40,824 bases of DNA, taken from assembly GCF_000622145.1 (NCBI RefSeq), contig NZ_JHWH01000025.1, positions 40,364 to 81,187 of the forward strand, in the 5' to 3' direction. Shown piece by piece: positions 14,540-24,604 of the stretch; the stretch's first letter is position 1, and each line of letters begins with the position of its first letter. A model generated the notes under the pieces. It searched no databases, was not told the origin of the DNA, and saw only the letters and a list, made by a program, of their open reading frames with translations. The stretch is from Paracoccus yeei ATCC BAA-599. GTDB lineage: Bacteria > Pseudomonadota > Alphaproteobacteria > Rhodobacterales > Rhodobacteraceae. A program made the translations under genes and the position numbers.

Positions 14540-16693
14540 TCAAAGCTCTTTCAGGTGGAACAGGCGGTGGCCGTCCAGGAACGTCTCGAAACCGCCCGGC
14601 ACCACGAAGGTGGTGGCGTCGGATTCGATGACGGCGGGGCCGGTGATGCGGTTGCCCGGCTGCAAGGCCTCCATCCGGTAAAGCTGGGCATCGACCCATT
14701 GCTTGTGGCGATAGAACTTGCGCGTGCCGAGCTTGGCCTCCTCGGGCGGGGTCGGGCCGGCCTCGGGCTCTTTCGGGATCTTCGGCTTCGGGATCGGCAC
14801 CGTGCCGCGCATGATCGCGCCGGTCACGGAATAGCCCAGTTCGGGCGAGCGGGCCGATGCGGCATAGACCCGGCCGTAGGTGTCGTTGAACGCTTCGACC
14901 AGCTTGTCCCAGTCCTCGGCGGAGTGCGCCGCCATGATCGGGGATTCGATTTCCAGGTCGTTCAGCTGGCCGCGATACTGCATGCGGAAGCCCGGTTGCA
15001 GCTGCACGCGGTCGGCGGCATAGCCGTTGATCTCGAATTCCTCCAGCACGCGCTCCTTCAGCTCCTCCCAGGCCGCTTGCAGCGTGGCGGCCTGCGTCGC
15101 TTTCAGATCGGCCGAGGCGTCGCTTGCGATGTTGATGTCCAGGGACTTGTCATAGCGGTATTCGAAATCCGCCGCCGCGCAGCCAAAGGCGCTGAAACCC
15201 GCGGCCCAGGCCGGCACGATCACGTCCTCGAAGCCCAGCCCCTCGGTATAGCCATAGGTATGGACCGGCCCGGCGCCGCCATAGCTGAAGCAGACGAAGT
15301 TGCCCGGCGTCGAGCCCTTGCCCGAGATCATCGAGCGCAGATAGTCGCGCAGGTCGCTGTCCAGCAACTCGATCACACCCGCAGCCGCATCCTCGACCGA
15401 CAGGCCCAGGGGGTCGGCGATCTGTTCCTTCATCGCCTTCCAGGCGCGTTCGCGATCCAGCTTGACCTGGCCGCCCAGGAAGTTGTCGGGGTTCAGATAG
15501 CCCAGGATGACGTGACAGTCCGAGATGGTGACGGTCTCGATCCCCGAGGCTTCCCAGCAGACGCCGACGCGATAGCCGGCGCTGTCCGGGCCCAGCTTGA
15601 TCGCCTTGGTGTAGGGGTCCAGCCGGATGAACGAACCGGCGCCCGCGCCGACCGAATCCATCGCGACCAGCGGCAGCGACAGCACCAGCCGCGCCATGTC
15701 GGGGTCGTTGCGGATGGTCAGTTCGTTCTGGGTGATCAGCGCCACGTCGAACGAGGTGCCGCCGATGTCCGAACAGGCGATGTTGGAATAGCCCAGCACC
15801 TCGCCCAGGTATTTGGCACCGATCACGCCGCCGATCGGACCCGAGACGATGGTGCGCGCCAGTTCCTTGGCCTTCCACGAGATGGTGCCGCCATGCGTGG
15901 CCATCACCCGGAAGTCGAATTTCGAGCCGTTCTCCTTGAAGGCCGAGGTGATCTTGCTCAGCGTCTGGCGCGACGGCTCGGCGGCATAGGCTTCCAGGAT
16001 CGTGGTGTTGGTGCGATGGGTTTCCTTGCGCACCGGGTAATAGTCGGTCGAGGCAAAGACCGGGATCTTCTTGCCCGAAGCATCCACCTCTTCCTGCACG
16101 ATGTCGCGCACCCGGCGTTCATGGGCCGGGTTGCGATAGCTGTGCAGCAGCGAGATGACGATGCCCTCGACATCCTGCGCGATCAACTCGCGCGCGGCCT
16201 GCCGGGCGGTGTCCTCGCGCAGCGGAATGACCACGGTGCCGGACATGTCCACCCGTTCCATCACGCCCCGCGTCAGGTGGCGCGGCACCAGCGGCTCGTC
16301 ATAGTAATGCGTGTTCAGGTGGATGCGGTCCTCATAGGCAAAGCCCAGATAGGCCTGGATCGCGCGGCCCATGCGGTGGAAATCCTCCATCCCCGCATTG
16401 ACGATCAGGCCGCAACGCAGGCCCTTGCGCTGCACGACCCGGTTCAGCATCGCTGTGCCGGAATAGACGCCGGTCTGGATCTCGCCCAGGGCGTCCTCCA
16501 GCGTCAGGCCCCAATGCTCCAGCCCCTCCTTGGAACTGGCGATCAGGCCGAGCGCCTCGTTCTGCGGCGTCGACTGCGCCTTGCCGACGACGAAATCGCC
16601 GTCGCTGTCCACGAAGAACGTGTCGGTCATGGTGCCGCCGGCGTCGATGCCCAGCACCTGCACTTTTCGATTGTTGGATTTGTCCAATGGCAC
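14540..16693 (-). CDS. acxA: Acetone carboxylase beta subunit (HyuA/hydantoinase A family)
   Basis: A 717-residue protein of the hydantoinase A / ASKHA ATPase superfamily. The phosphate-binding loop is GIDAGGTMTDTFFVD near the N-terminus; further motifs are VYSGTAMLNRVVQRKGL, SDIGGTSFDVALI, and FVCFSYGGAGPVHTYGY. It phosphorylates acetone (and bicarbonate) with ATP and passes the intermediates to the alpha subunit. I place the start at GTG 16693, preceded by GGGAGGAG at seven bases; this gives 717 residues, the length I recall for Xanthobacter AcxA. The frame is also open to GTG 16717. First gene of acxABC-adh; a perfect palindrome lies 70 bases upstream. Confidence 0.93.
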   Translation of the reverse strand: MPLDKSNNRKVQVLGIDAGGTMTDTFFVDSDGDFVVGKAQSTPQNEALGLIASSKEGLEHWGLTLEDALGEIQTGVYSGTAMLNRVVQRKGLRCGLIVNAGMEDFHRMGRAIQAYLGFAYEDRIHLNTHYYDEPLVPRHLTRGVMERVDMSGTVVIPLREDTARQAARELIAQDVEGIVISLLHSYRNPAHERRVRDIVQEEVDASGKKIPVFASTDYYPVRKETHRTNTTILEAYAAEPSRQTLSKITSAFKENGSKFDFRVMATHGGTISWKAKELARTIVSGPIGGVIGAKYLGEVLGYSNIACSDIGGTSFDVALITQNELTIRNDPDMARLVLSLPLVAMDSVGAGAGSFIRLDPYTKAIKLGPDSAGYRVGVCWEASGIETVTISDCHVILGYLNPDNFLGGQVKLDRERAWKAMKEQIADPLGLSVEDAAAGVIELLDSDLRDYLRSMISGKGSTPGNFVCFSYGGAGPVHTYGYTEGLGFEDVIVPAWAAGFSAFGCAAADFEYRYDKSLDINIASDASADLKATQAATLQAAWEELKERVLEEFEINGYAADRVQLQPGFRMQYRGQLNDLEIESPIMAAHSAEDWDKLVEAFNDTYGRVYAASARSPELGYSVTGAIMRGTVPIPKPKIPKEPEAGPTPPEEAKLGTRKFYRHKQWVDAQLYRMEALQPGNRITGPAVIESDATTFVVPGGFETFLDGHRLFHLKEL

Positions 16694-16763
16694 GGTTTGC
16701 TCCTCCCATTGCGCCACCTCCCCGTGGCGTGATGACAGGATGCCTTCGCGGTCCGACCGTGTG

Positions 16764-16782
16764 TTGTCCGGTTTTCGGACAA
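16764..16782. promoter_or_regulatory. Perfect palindrome upstream of acxA, candidate AcxR operator
   Basis: TTGTCCG (16764-16770), spacer GTTTT, CGGACAA (16776-16782): a perfect 7-bp inverted repeat between acxR and acxA. Extra half sites lie nearby: GTCCG at 16751-16755 and CGGAC at 16788-16792. A nearly identical palindrome is found before adh at 11584-11608. I see no convincing sigma-54 GG-N10-GC promoter between this site and the acxA start. Confidence 0.65.
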
Positions 16783-16825
16783 TGCGTCGGACATGCTGCG
16801 GACGCGATGACGCGATGCAGAAAGC

Positions 16826-18667
16826 CTAGTGCCGGCGACCGCGCGGCACGCCATATTGTTCAAGCTTCAGGTAAAGGGTCGAACGCGAGATCCCCAGCCG
16901 GCGCGCGGTTTCGGTCATGTTGCCGCCGCATTGCGCCACCGCATTCAGGATCTCGGCCCGTTCGCGGTCGCGCAGCGTGTCCTCGCGCATCTTTCCGGGT
17001 CCGTGCGCGATGCCCTGCGGCAGGTCGGTCACGTCGACCAGCCGGCTGAAGGACGTTGCCGACAGCGCCTCGATCATGTTGCGCAGCTCGCGCAGGTTGC
17101 CCGGCCAGTCATGGGCTTGCAGCCGAAGCATGGCGGCGGGGGTAAAGCGCAGGGCGCTGCCCTTGCGACGGTCCGAATAGATCTCGGAGAACCGCTTCAC
17201 CAGCTGCTCCAGGTCACCGCGGCGTTCGGCCAGCGCGGGCAGCCGCAGGATGGCCCCCGACAGCCGGAAATGCAGGTCCGCCCGCAGCGCCCCCGTCGCC
17301 ACCCGTTCCGACAGCGGGACCGAGGAGAGGCTGATGAACTGCACCGGCGCGCCGGCTTCGCGGCGCAGATGCGCAAGCGCCTGCGCCAGCAGCGCCTGCA
17401 CCGCGGCGGGCGTCTCGGACAACTCGTCCAGAACCAGCGTGCCGCCGGTCTCGGCGAGTTGGGCAAGGGTGCCGCCCACCGCGCCCGGAAGGCCGCCCGC
17501 GCCGCCGCGCAGGCTTTCGGCATCCATCAGCCCGCAATCCACCACCGCCAGCGGCAGGCTTGCCAGCGGCCCCGCGCCATGCAGGGCGCGCGCCAGCGTT
17601 TCCTTGCCGCTGCCGGCCGCGCCCTTGATCAGCAGCGGCACCCCGCTTTCGACCAGCTCCAGCGCCTCGGCGCAGATCGCGGCCATGGTCGGGCCGGTCT
17701 CTGCGATGGCGGCAAGCTCGGCCCGGATGGCGCCGCCGCGCGGGCGCGGCGCGGCAAAGGCGAGCATCAGCCCCAGCGGCTCGCCGTTTTCCGAGATCAG
17801 GTTCACATCTGCCTCGGGCAGCACCTCGCGCATCCGTCCCGCCAGGGCGCGGGGATCGCCTTCGCCGCCTGCGCCCGAACCAGCGGCGAATTCCTCGATC
17901 ATCCGCTGGCCGGCGTCGAAACGCTCCGCGAGGCGGCCAAAGCTTTCGCTGGCCCAGATCCGGTTGCCGTACCTGTCCAGCAGCAGCAACTCCTCGCCAC
18001 CCCGGTTGCGCCGGGACAGCAGCCGGTCGATAAGGATCTGATGTTCCTGCAGGCCAAGCCGGCGCAGCGCTTCCTCGATCTGCATGGCCAGGCTGACCGA
18101 CAGCGCGGCGCCCTGGCGCAGGTTTTCGTCCGAAGGCGCCGATATGTCGACCGCGCCCAGGATGCCGCCGGTCAGCGGATCGCGAACCGGGGCCGCCGCG
18201 CAGGACCAGCGCTGGATCGCCTCGCAGAAATGCTCGACCCCCGCGATGCTGACGGCCTTGCCCAGGTGCAGGGCGGTGCCGATCGCGTTGGTGCCGATCG
18301 CGCCCTCATCCCAAAGCCCTCCCGGATGAAGGTGGTTTTCCTCGCCGCGCGAACGGATGCGGGTGTCGCCCGCGGCATCCAGCACCATGCCCGCGCGGTC
18401 GCACAGCAGCAGCATCGCCCCGGCGCCGTCCAGCATGTAACCCGCGCGCCCGACCGCGTCCTGCGCCGCCCGCAGCAGCCGGACATTGCGCCGGCGGATG
18501 GCGCGCAATTCCTCGTCCGCGACCAGAGGGGCACGCTTCAGGCCCTGCAGCCCGACGCTGTCGAGTGATCTTACCCACGACCTGAGAACGATTTCGCGAA
18601 TGCTTGGGGGCACGCTCCCCAAGGCCCGAAAGCGCTCCCAGTCCTCCTTCTGGATGCTCTCCGCCAT
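16826..18667 (-). CDS. acxR: AcoR-type AAA+ activator, probable acetone regulator, no GAFTGA
   Basis: A 613-residue enhancer-binding-type regulator: N-terminal sensory half with a GAF-like domain (about 60-200, containing HLHPGGLWDEGAIGTNAIGTA typical of AcoR/AcxR), an AAA+ domain (about 325-550; Walker A GAAGSGKE 349-356, Walker B GGTLVLDE 408-415, arginine finger region LRADLHFRL), and a C-terminal Fis-type helix-turn-helix (GGNMTETARRLGISRSTLYLKL). The sigma-54 contact loop is degenerate: where PGAFTGA is expected it reads PGAVGGT and about eight residues after it are missing. Start ATG 18667 has AGAGG upstream. It is the evident regulator of acxABC, ending 132 bases before acxA on the same strand. 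Confidence 0.8.
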   Translation of the reverse strand: MAESIQKEDWERFRALGSVPPSIREIVLRSWVRSLDSVGLQGLKRAPLVADEELRAIRRRNVRLLRAAQDAVGRAGYMLDGAGAMLLLCDRAGMVLDAAGDTRIRSRGEENHLHPGGLWDEGAIGTNAIGTALHLGKAVSIAGVEHFCEAIQRWSCAAAPVRDPLTGGILGAVDISAPSDENLRQGAALSVSLAMQIEEALRRLGLQEHQILIDRLLSRRNRGGEELLLLDRYGNRIWASESFGRLAERFDAGQRMIEEFAAGSGAGGEGDPRALAGRMREVLPEADVNLISENGEPLGLMLAFAAPRPRGGAIRAELAAIAETGPTMAAICAEALELVESGVPLLIKGAAGSGKETLARALHGAGPLASLPLAVVDCGLMDAESLRGGAGGLPGAVGGTLAQLAETGGTLVLDELSETPAAVQALLAQALAHLRREAGAPVQFISLSSVPLSERVATGALRADLHFRLSGAILRLPALAERRGDLEQLVKRFSEIYSDRRKGSALRFTPAAMLRLQAHDWPGNLRELRNMIEALSATSFSRLVDVTDLPQGIAHGPGKMREDTLRDRERAEILNAVAQCGGNMTETARRLGISRSTLYLKLEQYGVPRGRRH

Positions 18668-18900
18668 GTCAGGCCTCTTGTGAGGTGCTGAAGTTAAGGC
18701 GATTCGGCCGTGGAATGTCAAGAAAAGGCTCCGGGAACCGGCGGTGATGCCCCTGCGGCTTGGGAAGCCGGCTGAGCCGCGACGGCCCTCGCGCCAGCGC
18801 CGGTGCGCCGCAACAAAGGTGATGTCAGCCCGCCCGTTCCGCGCTAGGTTGGCGGCCGGTCGCGGCGTTTCGCGGCCGGCACAGGAGGAGGATGACCACC

Positions 18901-19722
18901 ATGCACGTCGCCGGGCTGCTTCGCACCGACATGTTCCAGATCAGCATCGGCGGCCGGCCGGCCACGATGGAGGCGCTGTTTCCCGGCTGGACCGAGCTCG
19001 ACCGCCTCGGCCTTGTCATCGACGCGCCGCTGGGCGGGGTGGGCGCCACGCATCTGGTGCAATGCGCGATGATGGCCTATTACGACGCCCGCCCGGCGCG
19101 CCGCAGCAGCCGCGCCGTCTATCCGGAAATCTATGCCTTCCATATCGGCAAGAGCCACGGCGCCCATGCGCCCTATGACTTCTGGCCGGCCCGACGCGAG
19201 GTGATCCTGCGCACCGACGACCACCGCGAGGTGCTGGACGCGATCAACGACCGCGGCATCACCCGTCTCGCCGTTCCCGACCGCCCGCCCCGCGACGTGG
19301 TCCATCGCCCAAAAGAGGTCGAGGCCGCGCTGGACCGCATCGCCTCGGCCTTTGTCTACAGCGCCTCGGGGCGGGTGGCCGGCGGCGATGTCGAGATCGC
19401 CGGCACCGACAAGCGGACCGAGTTCAACCCGACGCAGGCGCTGCGCCCGGTGTCCGAGATCGTGTCGATGCGCCGCGCACCGGGGGCGGTGAACAGCAGC
19501 GGCATCCCGATCAAGGAAAACGACGACGATTATGCGAACTGGCTGGTCGCCTGCGACGCCGAGGTCGATCCGAAGGACCGGCAGGCGGCCCTGCAGACGC
19601 GCGTGGGCCTGCGCTCGGCCGAGGGATTGGTCACGGAAACCTACCGCCGGGTCGAGGTGACCGAGGCGCTGGCCCGGCTGGCCTCGGCCGGGCGCGGCGG
19701 ACTGGCGGCCGAGGTGGCCTAG
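18901..19722 (+). CDS. Conserved-looking protein of unknown function, divergent from acxR
   Basis: A soluble 273-residue protein with no signal or membrane segment and no family I can name. ATG 18901 is preceded by GGAGGAGG at about nine bases; an ATG at 18892 sits directly on that site. Codon use is strongly GC-ending and the residue pattern is protein-like (YPEIYAFHIGKSHGAHAPYDF, EVILRTDDHREVLDAINDRG, ENDDDYANWLVACDAEVDP). Several His and aromatic residues in the first half could form a ligand site. It is divergent from acxR (233 bases between starts), so a role in acetone metabolism is possible, but nothing in the sequence proves it. Confidence 0.65.
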   Translation: MHVAGLLRTDMFQISIGGRPATMEALFPGWTELDRLGLVIDAPLGGVGATHLVQCAMMAYYDARPARRSSRAVYPEIYAFHIGKSHGAHAPYDFWPARREVILRTDDHREVLDAINDRGITRLAVPDRPPRDVVHRPKEVEAALDRIASAFVYSASGRVAGGDVEIAGTDKRTEFNPTQALRPVSEIVSMRRAPGAVNSSGIPIKENDDDYANWLVACDAEVDPKDRQAALQTRVGLRSAEGLVTETYRRVEVTEALARLASAGRGGLAAEVA

Positions 19723-20047
19723 CGCGGTGGCATCCGCGTTGCCCCGTGGTTCCAGCCGGAAGCGGATGGCGCGGATGCCGTCGCTGTCCACCGGAGCGAA
19801 GCGGGCATCCGGGACGGCCAGCCCGGCCTCGGTCGCTCGCAGCAACTGCCCGTCATTCCTCCTGCCGTCATCGTCGGACAGGTCTGTCCTTCTTCCGCTC
19901 GGAAGGGGATATTCAAACCCCGGCAGATCCGCGGCTTGAGGCCGGGATCCACGATGAAGCTTTGGGGCCGCTGAAAGGATGACGCGTCCGGACTTGGCAA
20001 AAGGCGGCCCAAGGGCCGCCTTTCTTCATCCCGATTGCCACCGGCGT
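19723..20047. other. Gene-free stretch with a possible degenerate intergenic repeat
   Basis: About 325 bases between the unknown gene and gdhA. No open frame here is convincing. The part around 19918-19985 (CCGCGGCTTGAGGCCGGGATCCACG, split here by reading, then AAGGATGACG) resembles the imperfect palindromic intergenic repeats common in alphaproteobacteria, whose cores read like GGATCCCGG...GATGACG. Near the gdhA end is the terminator listed separately. Confidence 0.25.
20003..20026. terminator. Bidirectional intrinsic terminator after gdhA
   Basis: GGCGGCCC (20003-20010) and GGGCCGCC (20013-20020) form a perfect stem around AA, in practice a 7-bp stem with loop CAAG. It is followed by TTTCTT on the plus strand and by TTTTGCC on the minus strand, so it can stop transcripts from gdhA and from the left-hand plus-strand gene. 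Confidence 0.8.
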
Positions 20048-21727
<1,680 letters not shown>

Positions 21728-22273
21728 TTACAGCGTCTCCAGCCAGGCAAGGATATCCTCGGCATCCGTCACATCGGCATATTTCTGCTGCATGTCGTAA
21801 AGGTTCGCCTCGTGCGGTCCCGAGGCGCGGTCAGCGCAGCAGTCGCGCGGCACCAGGACGTTGAACCCGGACTGCACGGCATCGACCACCGTAGCGCGCA
21901 CGCAGCCCGAGGTGGTCGTGCCGCAGACCACCACCGTATCGGCCCGGGCCCCCACCAGCAGCCCGCCAAGCGCGCTGCCGAAAAAGGCCGAGGCGCCCTT
22001 CTTGACCACGACCGCGTCACCCGGTTGCCTGCCCGTCGCCTCGTCGATCTGCACCAGACGACTGTTCGCCAGAAAGGCCGACATGCCCGTGGCTTTTTTC
22101 AGCCAGGGCGTCTTGTCAAGTTCGCCCGGTGTATAGGCGATGACCGTATAGATGACCGGAAACCCCTTGGCGCGGGCCAGGTCGGTCAGCCTGCGGGTCG
22201 CCGCGATCTCGGCCGACATGTCGGCCGCGGTGGGATATTGCGGATCGGTGAAGCCATAGGTGAAATCCACCAC
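21728..22273 (-). CDS. nicF: Maleamate amidohydrolase (isochorismatase fold), start unclear
   Basis: An isochorismatase-superfamily amidase matching NicF, which hydrolyses maleamate to maleate and ammonia in aerobic nicotinate degradation. The triad residues are in place: Asp in VVVDFTYGF, Lys in VVVKKGASAFF, Cys in TTTSGCVRATVVDA. The C-terminal half (DRASGPHEANLYDMQQKYADV) is also NicF-like. Problem: from GTG 22273 only 181 residues result, this cuts into the first beta strand, and there is no ribosome site. The frame continues upstream (RPAIVV before it) to CTG 22324, which overlaps the nicX stop as CTGA. No ATG, GTG or TTG is available. About 20 family N-terminal residues appear missing. 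Confidence 0.75.
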   Translation of the reverse strand: MVDFTYGFTDPQYPTAADMSAEIAATRRLTDLARAKGFPVIYTVIAYTPGELDKTPWLKKATGMSAFLANSRLVQIDEATGRQPGDAVVVKKGASAFFGSALGGLLVGARADTVVVCGTTTSGCVRATVVDAVQSGFNVLVPRDCCADRASGPHEANLYDMQQKYADVTDAEDILAWLETL

Positions 22274-22286
22274 GACGATGGCCGGG

Positions 22287-22312
22287 CGGGCGGCCCGCGA
22301 CCGGGCCGCCCG
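22287..22312 (-). other. Perfect 11-bp inverted repeat at the nicX/nicF junction
   Basis: CGGGCGGCCCG (22287-22297), loop CGAC, CGGGCCGCCCG (22302-22312). In RNA this is a very stable hairpin nine bases past the nicX stop codon and 14 bases before GTG 22273. No T-run follows. It might limit or shape nicF translation, or stabilise nicX mRNA. Confidence 0.55.
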
Positions 22313-22320
22313 AGGCCGGA

Positions 22321-23352
22321 TCAGGCGCGGGCCAGCTGGATGTCCTTGACGACGATATCGCCGTCGCTCACGATCGCCTGGTCATCAAGGAACAACGAGC
22401 AATTGCGCATCGGGATGTCCAGGTGGCAATGCGTGTCGTTTGGGCCGCCCAGCTCGTTGTTCGGGCCGGTCGAGAACATGACGTTGCCGTAGAAGCTGCG
22501 CGGCTCCATGCCCATGCCGCCCTCAAAGGTGCCGGGCACGAAGTTGTGCCATTTCGCGTTCGGGTTCATGCCCCAGCCCACATGGCTCATGCCGTAGCCG
22601 CGCCTGTCGTTGAAGCTGTCCATGTAGGATTTGACGATCTGCGCCTCGAGCCCGCCACGGATGTCGGTAATCCAGCCCTTCTCGATGGTGTAGGTGATCG
22701 GTTCGCGCACCATCAGGTTCTGGGGCAGCAGGATGTCGCCCGGCGCCACGACGATGGTGCCGTCAACGCCGTCATCGTCCCCGCCCGTGAACACGAAGCC
22801 CGAAGGCCAGTGGTCCCAGCGGCCGGGTGTGTCGGTGCAGGCATATTCCGGCACGGTCGGATAGGTGTTCAGCTTGTAGGTCACATCCGTGCCGTGGGCC
22901 GAGGTGATGCGCATGACCTTGGCCTTTTCCAGGATGCCGGCCGCGATCTCGACCTTCTCGCGCAGCTCGGGATAGGGCAGCATCCGCGCCAGCAGTTCGG
23001 GCGGCTCGACGGCGGTCAGGATGCGGGTGCCGGCGGCCTGGATGGCGAATTGCTCGGGGCTGAACAGCAGGAAGATGCAGTCGATCAGCATGTCGCACTT
23101 CCTCAGCGCCTCGACCGCCTCGGGCATGGCGGCAAGGCCGGTCTGGCCCACGGCCCAGCCATCGGTCGGCAGGGGCGCGGGCAGGCGCATGTGATACATC
23201 TGTGCGCCCAGCCGCTGGCCGGCGGCCATGAAGGCGTCGGCATAGTCCAGCCGCTCGGTGCCCTGCGTCAGCACGATCAGGCGTTCGCCGTTGCGCACGC
23301 CCGACATCTTCAGCTGATGCAGGCAGATCTCGGTAAAGCTCGTGTGGTCCAT
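22321..23352 (-). CDS. nicX: 2,5-dihydroxypyridine 5,6-dioxygenase
   Basis: A 343-residue protein of the NicX family (related in fold to M29 aminopeptidases). It opens the ring of 2,5-dihydroxypyridine with O2 to N-formylmaleamate, using mononuclear Fe(II). The metal ligands are visible: His257 in GMSHVGWG and His310/Asp312 in THCHLDIP, which correspond with a constant offset of eight to His265, His318 and Asp320 recalled for Pseudomonas putida NicX. ATG 23352 begins MDHTSFTEICLHQL with AGGAAGAC upstream. It follows nicD by 23 bases in the same direction and precedes nicF. Confidence 0.88.
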   Translation of the reverse strand: MDHTSFTEICLHQLKMSGVRNGERLIVLTQGTERLDYADAFMAAGQRLGAQMYHMRLPAPLPTDGWAVGQTGLAAMPEAVEALRKCDMLIDCIFLLFSPEQFAIQAAGTRILTAVEPPELLARMLPYPELREKVEIAAGILEKAKVMRITSAHGTDVTYKLNTYPTVPEYACTDTPGRWDHWPSGFVFTGGDDDGVDGTIVVAPGDILLPQNLMVREPITYTIEKGWITDIRGGLEAQIVKSYMDSFNDRRGYGMSHVGWGMNPNAKWHNFVPGTFEGGMGMEPRSFYGNVMFSTGPNNELGGPNDTHCHLDIPMRNCSLFLDDQAIVSDGDIVVKDIQLARA

Positions 23353-23375
23353 GTCCGTCTTCCTGTTGGAGATTG

Positions 23376-24158
23376 TTATGCCTGGAAATCCATCGTGGCG
23401 GCGAGAAAGCCGGGAAGATCGTCCCAGGGGATCATGTGGCCCGCGCCCTCGACGATGCGGGTTTCCAGATGCGGCACCAGGGACTGAATCTCGGCCAGAT
23501 CCTCGGGGCCGATCACCGGGGCGGCGCCGGCCTTGACCAGCCGCACCGGCAACGTCAGATGCGGCAGGTCGGCGTGGATGTCGTCGGTGTGAAAGCCGTC
23601 ATAGGCGGTCTTGATCGCCGTGTACTGGCAGGTGTGCAGCCATTCGGCGCGCAACGCGACCTGTTCGTCGATCCAGGTCGGGCAGAACCGGCGCATGTCT
23701 TCGGCCGAGCAGCCCTTCTGCGCCATGCGGATCGAATCGCCATACCAGGGCCAGGCGCTGGGATAGGCGCGCCGGCCCGGGCCGCTGACCGGCGGGTCCA
23801 GCAGGATCAGGCCCGAGAACGGCTCGGGGTTCTTTCGTGCCGCGCGGATCGCCGTGCGGGCGCCCATGGAATGGCCCATCACGATCGGCTTTTGCAGCCC
23901 GCAGGCCGAGACCAGCGCAATGGCGTCGTCGGCCATGGCGTCCAGCGAATAGTCCAGATCACCGGCCTGGCTGAGCCCCCTGCCCCGCACGTCGAGAACA
24001 TGGACGTTGTACCGCTCGGCCAGCGGCTGGGCGACAAAGCCCCAGGTGATCGCGGGCGAGGTGATGCCGGGGATCAACAGCAGATCCGGGCCCGGTCCGG
24101 GATAATGCAGCAGGTGGTGGCGGATGCCGTTGGCGTGGACGTTGTAGCCATTGGTCAT
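23376..24158 (-). CDS. nicD: N-formylmaleamate deformylase (alpha/beta hydrolase)
   Basis: A 260-residue alpha/beta hydrolase. Motifs: oxyanion region LLLIPGITSPAITWG, nucleophile elbow GHSMGA (Ser), and the C-terminal catalytic His in EGAGHMIPWDD. The MTNGYNVHANGIRHHLLHYPG start and the operon with nicX, nicF and nicE identify it as NicD, which removes formate from N-formylmaleamate to give maleamate. ATG 24158 follows AGGAGA. Eleven bases separate it from the stop of the truncated nicE. Without the neighbours I would only call it a hydrolase. Confidence 0.85.
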   Translation of the reverse strand: MTNGYNVHANGIRHHLLHYPGPGPDLLLIPGITSPAITWGFVAQPLAERYNVHVLDVRGRGLSQAGDLDYSLDAMADDAIALVSACGLQKPIVMGHSMGARTAIRAARKNPEPFSGLILLDPPVSGPGRRAYPSAWPWYGDSIRMAQKGCSAEDMRRFCPTWIDEQVALRAEWLHTCQYTAIKTAYDGFHTDDIHADLPHLTLPVRLVKAGAAPVIGPEDLAEIQSLVPHLETRIVEGAGHMIPWDDLPGFLAATMDFQA

Positions 24159-24169
24159 GGCAGGTCTCC

Positions 24170-24604
24170 TCAGTAGGCGCCCGACAGCAGCGCGCCGCCG
24201 CCCGGCACGCGGGTCGGCAGGTCCAGCGCGCGCAGCATCGACCAGGTGGTGGCAATGGCAGCGGTCAGCACCGGCTTGCCCGACTGCGCCTCGACCACGG
24301 AAACGGCGGGCAGCGAGGGCATCTGTACGCAGGCCGACAGCACGATCACGTCGGCATCGGCGGTGTCCATGCTGGCGACGATGCCGGGCAGGTTCATCGG
24401 GTCATGCGCGGCGACGGCCAGGTTGTCCTGGATTTCCAGCGCGCGGTAATCGACGACCTCGAGCCCCTCGTTGCGGATATAGTTTACGACCAGCTCGGTC
24501 AGCGGCTTCATGTAGGGGGTGACGACCGCGACCTTCTTCGCGCCAAGCGCCTTGAGCCCGGCGATCAGCGCCCCGGCCGAGTTCACCCGGCGGGGGTTTT
24601 CCAT
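24170..24604 (-). pseudogene. nicE: Maleate cis-trans isomerase, N-terminal half deleted
   Basis: The 144 residues from NSAGALIAGLKALGAKKVAVV to the end VPGGGALLSGAY match the C-terminal part of NicE (about 250 residues, Asp/Glu racemase superfamily), which isomerises maleate to fumarate. The second catalytic Cys is present (LSACVQMPSL), but the region with the first Cys (GYAC in homologues) and some 100 residues are missing. An ATG at 24602-24604 lies at the break, yet the product would lack half of the active site. The sequence beyond 24605 belongs to a different gene on the other strand, so this is a deletion, not a frameshift. Confidence 0.8.

Noticed and set aside
16688..16701. TGGCACGGTTTGC resembling a sigma-54 promoter
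   Set aside because: The spacing between the GG and GC boxes is two bases too short, it lies inside acxA on the wrong strand, and no plus-strand gene follows.
18727..18760. GGAAC near the acxR start as an EcfG promoter
   Set aside because: The downstream box at the right spacing reads CGGC, and it points toward the divergent gene at an awkward distance.
24519..24604. Upstream start for the TetR gene at 24519
   Set aside because: The codons from 24519 to about 24604 are antisense to the well-matched nicE C-terminal region, so they are not a real TetR N-terminus.
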